Assembly (NCBI RefSeq): GCF_030272615.1 | Contig: NC_081406.1 | Coordinates: forward strand, 267,769,692 to 267,833,691 | Source of the DNA: Cryptomeria japonica | Lineage: Eukaryota > Streptophyta > Pinopsida > Cupressales > Cupressaceae | Direction: 5' to 3' | DNA length: 64,000 nt | Shown here: positions 1-10,530 of the stretch, piece by piece | Layout: each line of letters begins with the position of its first letter | How positions within the stretch are numbered: the stretch's first letter is position 1 | Notes under the pieces: model-generated | Told to the model about the DNA's origin: nothing | Databases searched by the model: none | The model's input: only the letters and a program-made list of their open reading frames with translations | Program-made: the position numbers and the translations under genes

Positions 1-1040
1 AACCCAAACTATCCTTGGAATCACTGCCTCCATCCAGATTTCATCCTTCTTTATAACAAAACATATCTCTTTTTGATATTTATCAACTATGGATTGAGAT
101 AGTCTTTCCCTAATTTTCATTTTAGCCTTTAGTGCCTGAAAGTGTTTAATTATGTTCTTCTCCCTGTCATCTCCCATGTTATTAAGAATATCCAAAAGTT
201 ATTTTCCTACTGGAATGTCAAATTCAAATCCTTTCGACCAATACCAGGAACTTCCTTGGTGATATACAACAATAGACATACAAGTAAGTTGCCAAATCTA
301 AATGTGCCTTTCTTATCACCCTTACGTTTCTTCAGATTGTCTATTAGCTCATCTTTTAACCACTCACAAATGTCAATGTTTGCATTACTATTTACTAAGT
401 CATAAGCACTCTTGATACATAAACTAGAAACAAAGTTTAATTTGTTGGCATGTGTAGCTTTGTATCCAAGAATCATGCTAATGAATCTTACATTGATATC
501 CTTTACATCATTGACTCTCAAAGATCTCTTATCATAGGTTGCACCTGTTAGGGTCATTATAGTATCGTTTGGAACCTTTTTAGTCTTGTCAGGCCTGCTA
601 ATGGTAGAAGGTAATCCCGTCACTACCCTAACTGCTTCTTTTGTTATCTTATGAATGAAATATAGCCAAAAGAAGTCCCCATGAACTCCACTCAATACAA
701 TCCTTATAACCTCCTTGGGAAAATTAGGAATGCTAAGTATCTCCACAAAATCTAGGGTTTCAACTATCTCGTGTTCCAGTTTTATATTACCATTTTTATC
801 ACATATTAATGTCCTATACATGCTCATAATCTCGTCAGCATCTAGTTCTTCAATATGACAATGTATGTAAATTCTAGGATCCCCAACATAAGCAACTCCT
901 TTGGATATTTTTGAAAATGCTCCTAGGTTATCATCCTTCTTCACTAATTCGGGAATGATTTTAAATATAGGCCTGGGGCGTTTAATCACTCCAATTACTG
1001 TAGGGTTTACAATGAATTTAGGTGCAGAGGAGGAAGCCAT
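1..1040 (-). pseudogene. Unrecognised retroelement-associated protein (element A), partial
   Basis: I do not recognise this protein. An ATG at 1040 opens 277 codons that end at 207. With one frame change near 215-230 the frame stays open (one TAA near 196) to the left edge, so the protein continues outside the window. Visible in it: a start MASSSAPK, a conserved-looking core HKITKEAVRVVTGLP, a block LTGATYDKRSLRV, and a basic-then-hydrophobic stretch (KKRKGDKKGTFRFGN then LLVCLLLY). No protease, integrase or RT motif is present. It lies 470 bases downstream of the copia A Gag on the same strand, where protease/integrase would be expected, and has a leader-like stretch just before its ATG. It resembles the middle of gene J (47496-50462) in the order of motifs. 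It may be an accessory ORF of a non-autonomous element or a captured gene; function unknown. Confidence 0.6.
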
Positions 1041-1509
1041 TGTATAAATACCTTAATCTATCTTTAGGTTTGAATGCTTGAATGATTTTCTTCACTTCTC
1101 GTTGTGGATGCCTTCGCTCAAGTTTTTCACACTCTAAGGAAATTTGAATGCTTGGTGAATGAAAAAGAGTGAAAAACACTTGCTTTATTATGTCATTTCA
1201 TTCAACTACCACATTAAATGTTTGTCGGGTAAGTGAAACTTAACACATCTGTCGGTAAAGAAGTAATTCAACTTCTCACCATCAACCGAGGGTAAACTAG
1301 CATGTTTTTCAATTTGTTGCCATACCCCCAAGGGATTTATTTTCAGTTAGATGAAGAATCTCCTACCGGTGGAGTCATACTTTGTTCTATCGGTGAAGGA
1401 ATAGCTTCATTGACATTTTGATCTAACTTTCTAATCCATTGTTTTGAAAATTATTGCTTTACTTCTTCAACCTTCTCTTTACCTTTCAAACTGGGTCCTT
1501 TGTTATTTG
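1041..1509 (-). other. Decayed spacer between Gag A and the unknown ORF
   Basis: On the minus strand this is AT-rich DNA with scattered stops. Short peptide-like stretches can be read, but no domain. The last 100 bases before the ATG at 1040 look like an untranslated leader (repeats of CATTCAAGC/CATTCAAAC). Confidence 0.35.
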
Positions 1510-2451
1510 TCAGTGATGCCTTCTACAAAATTTTGCAATATGTCCAATCTTGTTACAAGCATAACAAGTCACATTATTTTTCTGAATAGATTTTCCATAT
1601 CCTACGTCGGTATGTGTTCTGCATTGATTAGATAAGTGTCCAAATCTTCCACAAACATAACATCTTACATTCATTTTTTAGTTTTCTGAATTATGACCAA
1701 TTTTGTTACATTTAGAACATTGACCGGTGGGTGCATTGGTGTTCTGATAGTTTCTAGATCTACACTGATTCTCTCTGTGACCATACTTGTTACAGTTAAA
1801 ACATTTTCCATTAATTTTGTAGGCATTAGGTTGTCTTACCAGTTTGTTGTGATCATGATTGTTTGCAGTACCGGAGCTTTCACCAACTTCAAAGCTAAGA
1901 CCATTAGTATTTCCATTAGGTTTCTGATTTTTCAGCATGTCTTCAAGTTCTTCTGATCTTTTCTTGAATTTCTCCTTGTGTTGATTTGCAGTAGACAACT
2001 TATTTTCTAAGAAATATTTATGTCTCATGAGTTCAGTTTTATCATGCTCCAAGTGAATCATATTTGTCTTCAACATATCATTTTCATGACTGACTCTTAG
2101 ATTTTCATTTCCAGCATCATTGATTCTCCTAGTCAATTCATCTTCATTCTTCTTTTGGTCTTCAATGTCTTTACAAAACCTCATAGTCATATCTTGCATT
2201 TCATTCCTCAAGGTTGTGTTTTCTTGTTTCATCTTGCTTACAAGATCATTAAGAGTTTCTTTTTCATCATCATCACTCTGTATCTTCTCATGAAGTTCTC
2301 TTCTTTTGTTCCTAGAAATAGTGAGATTTTCTTGAAGTCCTTGAATGATTTCCTGTGCAACCTTCAAATCATCTTCAAGTTTCATATTTTTCAACTTTTC
2401 TATGTCATAATCTGCAAGAGTTGTTTCCAATTGCTTTCTCAAGTTTTCCAT
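1510..2451 (-). pseudogene. gag: Copia A Gag: coiled coil plus four CCHC zinc knuckles
   Basis: Gag binds the element RNA and builds the virus-like particle. An ATG at 2451 follows the PBS by 58 bases. About 190 residues of heptad-rich, Lys/Glu-rich coiled coil come first. Zinc knuckles of the form CX2CX4HX4C follow: CFNCNKYGHRENQC, CSKCNKIGHNSEN (last Cys lost), then, past an in-frame TAA near 1678, CYVCGRFGHLSNQC and CYACNKIGHIAKFC. The frame ends at a TGA at 1510. The coiled coil with several knuckles resembles the C-terminal half of the copia B Gag and the long Gags of Sireviruses. The N-terminal capsid-like (UBN2) part is missing. The frame open beyond 2451 only reads LTR sequence, so I start at 2451. 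Confidence 0.75.
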
Positions 2452-2508
2452 CTGTACCAGTGTCAGAATCTTCCTCAAGTTGTTAGGATTTTGAAAATAG
2501 AGGACCAG

Positions 2509-2522
2509 GCTCTGATACCAAT
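2509..2522 (-). other. PBS of copia A (tRNA-iMet type)
   Basis: On the minus strand ATTGGTATCAGAGC follows directly after the LTR end TCCTAACA. It is the standard plant copia primer binding site complementary to the 3' end of initiator tRNA-Met. It sets the orientation of element A. Confidence 0.9.
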
Positions 2523-3292
2523 TGTTAGGATTCCCAAAGATACTGAGAGGGGGGGGGGGTGAATCAGTATCTTTCTGGTTAACAAATTTTCTTATCTTAT
2601 TAAACAAATTGCATTCCAAAACAGTGTACCGGTAAACCAAAAATAATGCAGTAAATAAGATTAATAACCACAACATAGAAAGAACACCATAACATAATAT
2701 TTTTAACGAGGAAACCCAGTGTGGGAAAAACCTCGGTGGGATTTGTGACCCACAATATTCACTCATTGGCCAATAATTGAATATTACTTACAATAGGGCT
2801 CTGCACATGCAGGAAGTCCAACTGCCTAACGCTCACTGCTTAATTACAAAAGGGAAGTCTCACTGACTTACAAAATGGATTATGCAAATCTAATATCATG
2901 TACTACTTTGGTTCAACATCTGCTATGCTAGGTTTAGTACTGGTTTAAGCTCATACAACTTCCATAAACCTTATTCCAAAATCTGCCTTAATATTCGCAT
3001 CTGCCTATTACATTACATACTTCCTTACACAAATGATATACAAGATCTCATAATTATATATGAGTCCTATTACAATTCGCCTTGTCGGCTAACAAAAAGA
3101 TTTTACAATTAAATACAAAAAATAAGAACCAAAATCATCTCAGCCAGGGTGTCAGTATTCATCTTTGCTGCTGTCGATAAACTATCTATCGGTGCCGGTG
3201 TTTGTGCCGGTGCCATAGGATTTTAAGTTTTCCATTAATGACAATATCTTCAATCACCTACAATTTCTCATTGGAGTGTGTATTTGCCAACA
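2523..3292 (-). repeat. 5' LTR of copia A (770 bp)
   Basis: Minus strand: begins TGTTGGCAAATACAC and ends TCCTAACA next to the PBS, giving the canonical TG...CA ends. It holds two blocks shared by all copia LTRs here: the G/C-run motif (2542-2567) and the block GGAAACCCA...GGGAAAAACC (2701-2740). The partner LTR lies outside the window. Confidence 0.85.
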
Positions 3293-3780
3293 AAATCCTA
3301 TAAATAGACCCTATTTTGGAGTTCAAAAGATCCCGAATCCATCTCATTGCATTCAAGCATTGTTACTATAGGCATATAACATTTTAGCATAGTTATCATG
3401 ATCAATTTTAGCTTAAATCTATCTTATTTCTAGCTTAATTTTCTTATCATCTAGCTTAATCTCATCATTTCTAGTTTAAATGCATCATCATTATCATCTT
3501 AAATCCTCCATCTAGGTTTAGTCAAGTCACTAGAATTGCTAACCAAATCTAAGAGAAAATTCATACTCGCATTTATTAGGAGGTGATAGATCGCTTAGCC
3601 ATGATTTCATATGTCTTTGTTTATATTTTCTAATCATGCTTGTAATGATCTATTGAGTGTATTTGTGTTGCAGCTGTAGGTACACAGGTGCACACTTCAC
3701 AGATACACAATAGTAGATATGAGGTAAACCATTGTTCTCACTACTTATCTCCAATAGATATGAGGTAGATTAGATTCCAT
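3293..3780 (+). repeat. Fragment of a plus-strand LTR with TATA box
   Basis: TATAAATAG at 3299-3307 is followed by an AT-rich leader with repeats of ATCATTTCTAG/TCTAGCTTAA. The arrangement resembles the TATA-to-end part of the LTR at 62365-63839. Element A sits directly against it, so A probably inserted into this LTR. There are no coding features. Two copies of a CAATAG/AGATATGAGGTA motif lie near 3713-3770. Confidence 0.4.
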
Positions 3781-5870
3781 CATCATTGTTCTAGCAACAT
3801 CCAAGATAGTTTTGTTCTTCCTTTCCACAACTCCATTCTACTGAGGTGTCTAGGGAGTAGAAAATTGTCTCCTTATACCATGCTTCTCACAAAAGTTATT
3901 AAACTCATCGGATGTGAATTCTCCACCATGATCTGATCTCAAACATTTAATATTGAATCCTATCTCAGTTTCCACTTTAGCCTTAAAGATTTTAAACTTT
4001 TCATATGCCTCATATTTATCCCTTGAAAAAGTAACCCACATCATTCTAGAATAATCATCAATAATTAGCATGAAATATATATCATTTTGAAATTTTTTAA
4101 CTCTAGCAGGGCCACACAAATCAGTATGAATAAGATCAAGAACATCATTATATTTATCTTGTATACTCCTAAAAGAGGTTTTGACCTGTTTATCCATTTG
4201 ACATTCTTTAAATACCGAATTATAGAGCTTCACAATCTTAGGCATATCTCTAACTGCCTTAGTTGAACTGATCTTCACAATGCAATCAAAATTTACATGA
4301 CATGACCTTTTATGCCATTTCCAACTCTCATCAATTTGTGCAATCAAACATGTCTTCTCACTAGAATTCAAATGAACTATATTACCTTTTGTCTATGTAC
4401 CGGTTGCAATCTCCAAACTAGATCTGTTAATAATTTTGCATTTTCCATCCTTGAACTGTAATTGAAATCCCTTATCCACCAATTGTTCTACACTCAAAAT
4501 ACTATGCCTCAAACCTTCAACATAATAAACATTATCAATATTCTTCTTACCATCCAATGATATAGTTCCTTTTCCTTTGATCATACATGATTTGTCATCT
4601 CCAAATCTAACCAGATCACCATCAAATTCTTGCAAAGATAGAAAATTCCCTTTATCTCCATGCATATGATGTGAGCAACCACTATCAATTACCCATTCAT
4701 CCTTGTCTTAAATTTTAGCAGCAAGTTCCTTCTCTTCAGGTACATTCTCTTCTAGTGCTAGAACATCTTCTTTGATAGCCACAAACACCCGTTCCTTCCC
4801 ATTCCCAGAACCACTAGAAAAGTCTTCTTCTGGTTTATCATTAGAATCAGTAATGTCTTCCTCATCCGCTATGTAGCATGATTTGTCTCTTTTTTTCCTA
4901 TACTTATACTTGTTTTGATATCCAGGGTTAGGCTTAAATGATCTTCTAACTCTTTCTTCAAATCTTGAATTCCTTTCAGGACATCTAGATGCAAAATAAC
5001 CAATCTTATTACATGCAAAACATTTCAAAGGTGCTTTTCCTTCATACTTACTTCCTACCAGCCCTTAAGGCACTCTTCTAGCAAATAGTGCTTAAAGTTC
5101 CTCAAACTCATTATCTTCTCTCTTCATATCATCCAATTCCTCTTCATATAAAGCCTTCCAATCTTTCTTACCGGTTGCTGATGCAGATGCATGAAAAACA
5201 GGTTCAGTGTTCATAGCTCCTAAAGGTCCAAAATTTTCAAGCTCAAAAGCAAATAATTTCCCAACCAAGGTATCTTTGTTGACAGATGTATTAGCCGTTG
5301 ATCTCAACTCATTAATTGCAATAGCCTTCATCTTGTAAGCCAGTGGAAGGGCTCTTAGAACTTTAGAAAAATAATGATCTTTGCTTAGAGTTCCACCACA
5401 AAATTGAATTCCCATAACAATCTCATTTAACCTTTCTATGAATGTGGTAATCCTTTCATATTCTTCTATCTTCATGTTTTCATATCTCACCTGGTAACCA
5501 TCAATTTTAGAAATCTTCATAGTAGGGTCACCTAAATTAAGAGTCTCCAACTTATCCCATATAGCCTTTCGAGATGATTTGTCAGTTAATCTCGTTATTT
5601 GTTTATCAGAAAGTGCACACAAGAGGGCTTCTCTTCTCTACAATCATTCTTAAGCTCCTTATCCAAGTTTTTCAAAGGAGGATTTCCAGATGCCGGATTA
5701 TGAGGTGTAACACCATTTTGTGTGATCTCCCAAATCTCCTTTCTAAGACATCTCAGGTGAGTCTCCATCTAAATCTTCCATACTATGTAATTTGTTCCAT
5801 CAAGCCTAGGAATATCTCTCTGAAAGATAGATCCAGATGAACTTGATGAACTTGAACTGTTAGTCTCCAT
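3781..5870 (-). pseudogene. gag-pol: Copia A2 Gag-protease-integrase, 3' truncated
   Basis: An ATG at 5870 opens a Gag of the UBN2 type (core MKISKIDGYQVRYENMKIEEYERI). One zinc knuckle follows, CFACNKIGYFASRC, in which the His is changed to Tyr by one C-to-T. Then come an aspartic protease with WVIDSGCSHHMHGD near 4690, the GAG-pre-integrase block, and the integrase core with HTDLCGPA, LRSDHGGEF and NGVVERKNK. Stops break the frame near 5090, 4708, 4390 and 3850. The sequence stops near 3781, before RT, so RT and RNase H are missing. Its LTR and PBS lie just upstream on the same strand. Confidence 0.85.
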
Positions 5871-5914
5871 AGAATCTTCCTCAAGTGGTTAATATTTCTA
5901 TAGAGAGGACTAAA

Positions 5915-5928
5915 GCTCTGATACCAAT
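5915..5928 (-). other. PBS of copia A2
   Basis: On the minus strand ATTGGTATCAGAGC directly follows the LTR end GTCTAACA. It fits initiator tRNA-Met. Confidence 0.9.
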
Positions 5929-7182
5929 TGTTAGACATTTCAAATAATCAGAAGACAACTGAGAGGGGGGGGGAGGTGAATCAATTGTCACATATTACCA
6001 GAATATTTAGCAATTAAAACTTTAATACTGGAACCCAAAACAATAATACCAGAATTCTTAAATTAAATATCAGAATAGCAGTTAAACCAATTAAGCATAA
6101 ACAATAATCACAAAATAAATACCATCCACATGACACCAAGATTTATACGTGGAAAACTCGGTAAAGGGAAAAACCACAGTGTGAAGCCTACCCACTGTCA
6201 GATAATACTTCTATAGTAAGTATGTGAATTACAATTGAGGGGCCTGCACTTGCAGGAAGGCCAACAACCTAGAGCACATTTCTCATCAAAAAATAATCCT
6301 CACTGACTACATAGAAATCTAGACTAGAATCTGGAAGAAGGAACAAACTGCAAAGATAACATCTTCTATGCCAGAGTACAATTCTGGTTAAGCTCAATAT
6401 CAGAGGACTAAATACTCTTACATAAACCCAATTCGATCTCCAATGATTGACCAAATCCTCTACCTGGATGATATTACATTATTTGCACATTACACATCCA
6501 TATCCTATTCCTTGACCTTAAACCTATGACCTAATTCCCATGATGATCTACAATGAGATCTTACATTATATATATACAATATTACAAACCCTCAACCATA
6601 AACAATCAGGTTGGCCACTAGACAATAAACCAATTACATAATTACAAAACATGTCAGCCTTAGACTAAACAAATAATATCCAACACATAAGACATCCTGG
6701 AAACACATCACGAGGTCCAATCCACACGTTACATTAAGTCGATCCATAACCTAGATCAATCGAGACCCAATATAGGTCCACATGCTAAAGAAATGATCTC
6801 CATCTGACAAGTCTCAAACATGATCACCATCAGCATCCTGGAACTCCACCAGAAGCTGAACCAACACCACTTATGCATATCATCAAAGATCTTCATCAAA
6901 AGCTCTACTGGTCAAACCCTCGCCAGAACCGCAAGCTAAGCTTCCAAGCAAACATGATAGCATCTGATCATCAGACCAAAACCAACTTACTGAATATGAA
7001 CATGAGTATCATGAATAAGCCAATTCCATAATCAAACCATACCGGAGCCTACCAGATCATGCCAGATCCAAACCAACCAGAAAATAATCAACCTATCGGG
7101 ACATAAGGGTGTTAGTAAAGAATCCAAACAACTAGTGTTGACATCAATGCAACACATAATCAATTCCTCCAAATGGCCAACA
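5929..7182 (-). repeat. 5' LTR of copia A2 (1254 bp)
   Basis: Minus strand: begins TGTTGGCCATTT at 7182 and ends GTCTAACA at 5929. It holds the G/C-run motif at 5958-5983 and the TACGTGGAAAACTC block at 6145-6186. To its right the sequence continues at once as copia B LTR (TTTGGATCAGATTCA), matching 40056 onward in the other B LTR, so A2 inserted into the B 5' LTR. The left part of that B LTR is not found beyond A2. Confidence 0.85.
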
Positions 7183-8293
7183 TTTTGGATCAGATTCACT
7201 GGGAAGATCAAGTTTACTAAAGATAGAAACCTAATGTAGAAGGTGAACTGTACAAAGACCAAAAAGAAGAAAACATAGAAGAGTCATTTAATGCATATGC
7301 TTGATCCAAGAAGGAAAAATCAAATCTGATTCATGCTAGGATAAGAATAAATCACTCCAAATGGAATAAAAAAAAATTCCTTGATGCAAAGCTATTAATA
7401 CAAGGTAGATAATGTGATTTGATGGAAGTAGTTGATCCTGTTGAGACATAGTGAAAAACAAAAAAAGGGGGAGGGGGGGTGGGTGGGGGATGGGGGGGGC
7501 AACTAGACTAGTTCATAATAGTTGTTGTGTGAAGTGAGAAAAATGTAGTAGTCGAGTCAAAAAGGAAGAAAAAGATTTGAACAGAGATAGAGAGTGGAGC
7601 AGTAAAGTTTAGTTATCAAATTGTAGAAAGCCAAGAAAACAAGACACAACAAGGTGTTGAGTCAAGGCAGAAAGGTAGAGAAGGGAATTGATCAGAGTAT
7701 AAGATAGATAGAGAACCTAGATCAGAAAGAGATGGAGAGGAAAGAACATAGAGATTTACTAGAAGAAACAGAAAACACAGCTGAATAAATGCATAATAGA
7801 ACAAAGTATAGATAACACAGAGAGAAAGGAAAGACAAAAGAAAACCAGTAAGGTGCTACAAAAATTCATTTGTAGTGAGGTACCTAATTTGTAATTGAAT
7901 CTGTACTTATTGTAAACTCTGAGTGGTTTCTCCTTTGAGTTGTAACTCATAAAACTAGGGGTTGGTGCTCCTTGAGTTGGTGCTTGGATTATCAGGGGTT
8001 GGTGCTCCTTCGGTTGGTTCCCTAAAACTCATTATAAATGTTATTCATTGTGAGGCTAGATTGGAGCAGTAGACTCCAACAGCTATTCTCACCAAGGTTT
8101 TTCCCACATTAGATTTTCTTCGTACATATAGTGTTATGTGATGTGCCTCTTATGTGTGTTTTCTTGTATGTTTGATACCTCTTCTCATTGCTTCATGATT
8201 ATTGTTATAAATTATTAGATTGTTTAGAAGGTAAAAAAAGTTATTGATCACCACTGATTCACCCCCCTCTCAGTGGTTCATTATGTTCCTTCA
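7183..8293 (+). repeat. 5' LTR of copia B, right-hand 1.1 kb
   Basis: This corresponds to 40055-41123 of the 3' LTR, with roughly 10% differences by eye. It ends GTTCCTTCA against the PBS and holds the copia C-run motif at 8254-8280 and the reversed GGTTTTTCCCACA block at 8086-8125. A G-run of more than 20 bases lies near 7466-7499. The first 1.2 kb of the LTR was displaced or lost by the A2 insertion. Confidence 0.85.
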
Positions 8294-8307
8294 ATTGGTA
8301 TCAGAGC
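8294..8307 (+). other. PBS of copia B
   Basis: ATTGGTATCAGAGC directly follows the LTR end CCTTCA and fits initiator tRNA-Met. Gag starts 59 bases further on. Confidence 0.92.
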
Positions 8308-8365
8308 TAGGTTCCCTAGTTGAAAATATTTTTCCAGCTTGGGTAGATCCTACTTAGTGAACAAA

Positions 8366-10530
8366 ATGGCTAGAAATGAATCCTCCTTTAATGCACATAT
8401 CTTTGATGGTAACAACTATTCTTTTTGGAGTAGAAGAATGGAAACTTACTTGTCCTCCTTAGGCTTTGATGTCTGGATGTCAATGAAGAATGGTTACACT
8501 ATTCCTCAAGTGCCTCCTACTGACCCTGATGCAAAAAGGGAATATGAGAATAACGCTAAAGCTAAGAATGCAATCTTAAGTGGTATGTCAAATACAGAGT
8601 TTGTCAAAGTCGTGCATTTCACATCATCAAGATAAACTTGGGACAAGCTGCAAAAGATATATGAAGGAGATACCAAAGTGAAAGAAGCCAAACTACAAAA
8701 TTTAAGAGCTCAGTTTGAAAGTCTAAAAATGAAAGAAGAAGAGAAGATAGATGATTATCTACAAAGAGTGGATGAGACTGTGAGTTCTATAAGAGGAATT
8801 GGAGAGGAAGTTAAGGATGAAGTTAGTGTCAAAAAGGTTTCGAGATCATTAACTTCAAAGTATGATACAAAAGTCTCAGCTATTGAGGAATCTAAAGACT
8901 TAACGACTTTCTCTAGGGATAAATTGTTTGACTCTCTATCTACCTATGAAATGAGAACAATAAGTGATGAACCTTCAAAGAGAGAGGTTACTTTCAACAT
9001 AATCGGGAAAGGAAAGGAAGAAGTTGATCATGGAGAAGTTGAAGAAGACTTAGATGCTAATGTAGTAAATTTTGTTAGGAAACTCAAAAGAGGCTCAGGA
9101 AAGTACAAAGGTAAATTGCCTTTCAAATGTTTCAACTGTGGTAAGATTGGACAATTTGTATCTAAATTCCCTTATGGAGAAAAGAATGAAGATGGAAAGA
9201 AAACCATGAAGTCCTTTGGCAAGGAAAAGATGAAAAACTCTTATAAGCCAAGTAGAAGAAGTTTTAGGAATAAGAGCAATATTTACACTTTTGAAGATGA
9301 TGCCTATGATGAAGAAATTTTCTATGAAGATTGTTGCAGTGAAGATGAAAGAGAAGCTAATCTCTTTATGGCACAAGGAGATTTATCTGATGAACATATT
9401 GTTGATAATGAAGAAGAGGAAATAGAAGTTGAAGTAGACCTTGAAGGTGAACTTGTGAGTGCCCTAGAGGAACTTAGAAAAGTAAGAAGAGAATATAAAA
9501 AGAACAAGAATGTTGCTACTAAAAAACAAGAGTTATTAAACAGATCTCTTGATGAATTAAAGAAAACAATCTCTAATTTGAAGACTCAACTGGAAGAAGA
9601 AAAGAGGATGTATGAAGTGATGAAGTTAGATTTAGAAAGAAAGGATAAAGAGTATCAATAGTTAGAGGAAGAGATTGTGATTCTTAGAAAAGAACTTGAA
9701 AAGAAGAAAGATGAACTGAATATGAGGATTAAGTATGCGGGTAGCATTGATGCTTTAGAAAAAATGTTGATCAAATAAAAGAACTCCAAAGATACAAAGG
9801 GTGTTGGATTTGAGGTTGGTAAATCTTCTAACAGTAAAGATTCATCAAATAAGGAGATACTCTTCACCTCTTCAAGTGGAAGTGAAGTCAAACAAACCTT
9901 CACAGTCAGCAAGACAAATGAGAAGAAGACATATGTTTCTACTACAAAGGATCAGTCAAGGAACTAGCATGCCGATCCAAAAGGAAAAGCCAAGATGGAT
10001 GATGGAGGTCTCACAAAAGTCAAGGATATGAGGAAGAGCTCAAAAAGACCAAGTTATGCTACTCCAAGGAGATCAATGAGAAATAACTTCAATAATGTTT
10101 GGTATGTACCTCAATTCCATGGCTACTGCTATAAATGTAATACGTATGGTCATTGAATTGCAAAATGTAGACTTATGCATATGCCTCCTCCTACTTTTGA
10201 AAGTAGAAATCAATTTTTTTCTCTTAGGGATATGAATGTTATTTGTTATCATTGTAATGAGTATGGTCATAGGAGTTATGAATGTAGGAGAAATTTATCT
10301 TTGTCCTACAATAGTTTCTCAAACTCATTATTCAATGTAAATGTAAAATGCTATCATTGTCACAACTTGGGGCACATTGCAAAACATTGTAAGATTAGGA
10401 TAGTTAAGCAAAGGAAGACAATGTAAACATCCGAACCTCATGCAAAACCAGGTCAAAATGTAACAATAGAGAAGAAGCAAGAATCAAAACAAGTTTGGGT
10501 TGAAAAAGAAAAAAACAAAGATCAGTCAAG
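8366..10530 (+). pseudogene. gag: Copia B Gag (Sirevirus-like), with coiled coil and CCHC knuckles
   Basis: The ATG at 8366 opens MARNESSFNAHIFDG, a typical copia Gag start, followed by a UBN2 capsid-like domain (residues about 20-200). A first knuckle, CFNCGKIGQFVSKF, has lost its His and last Cys. An acidic stretch and a long coiled coil follow (9400-9780), then three more knuckles: CYKCNTYGH-stop-IAKC, CYHCNEYGHRSYEC and CYHCHNLGHIAKHC (10124-10390). The whole region stays in one frame with pol. Stops near 8633, 9659, 9776, 9964, 10156 and 10424 can all be explained by C-to-T in CAA, CAG or CGA. The long Gag with coiled coil and repeated knuckles points to the Sirevirus group (SIRE/Maximus); the lineage is an inference. 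Confidence 0.85.

Noticed and set aside
1693-2562. Plus-strand ORFs opposite the copia A Gag
   Set aside because: Antisense shadows of the zinc-knuckle and coiled-coil coding sequence.
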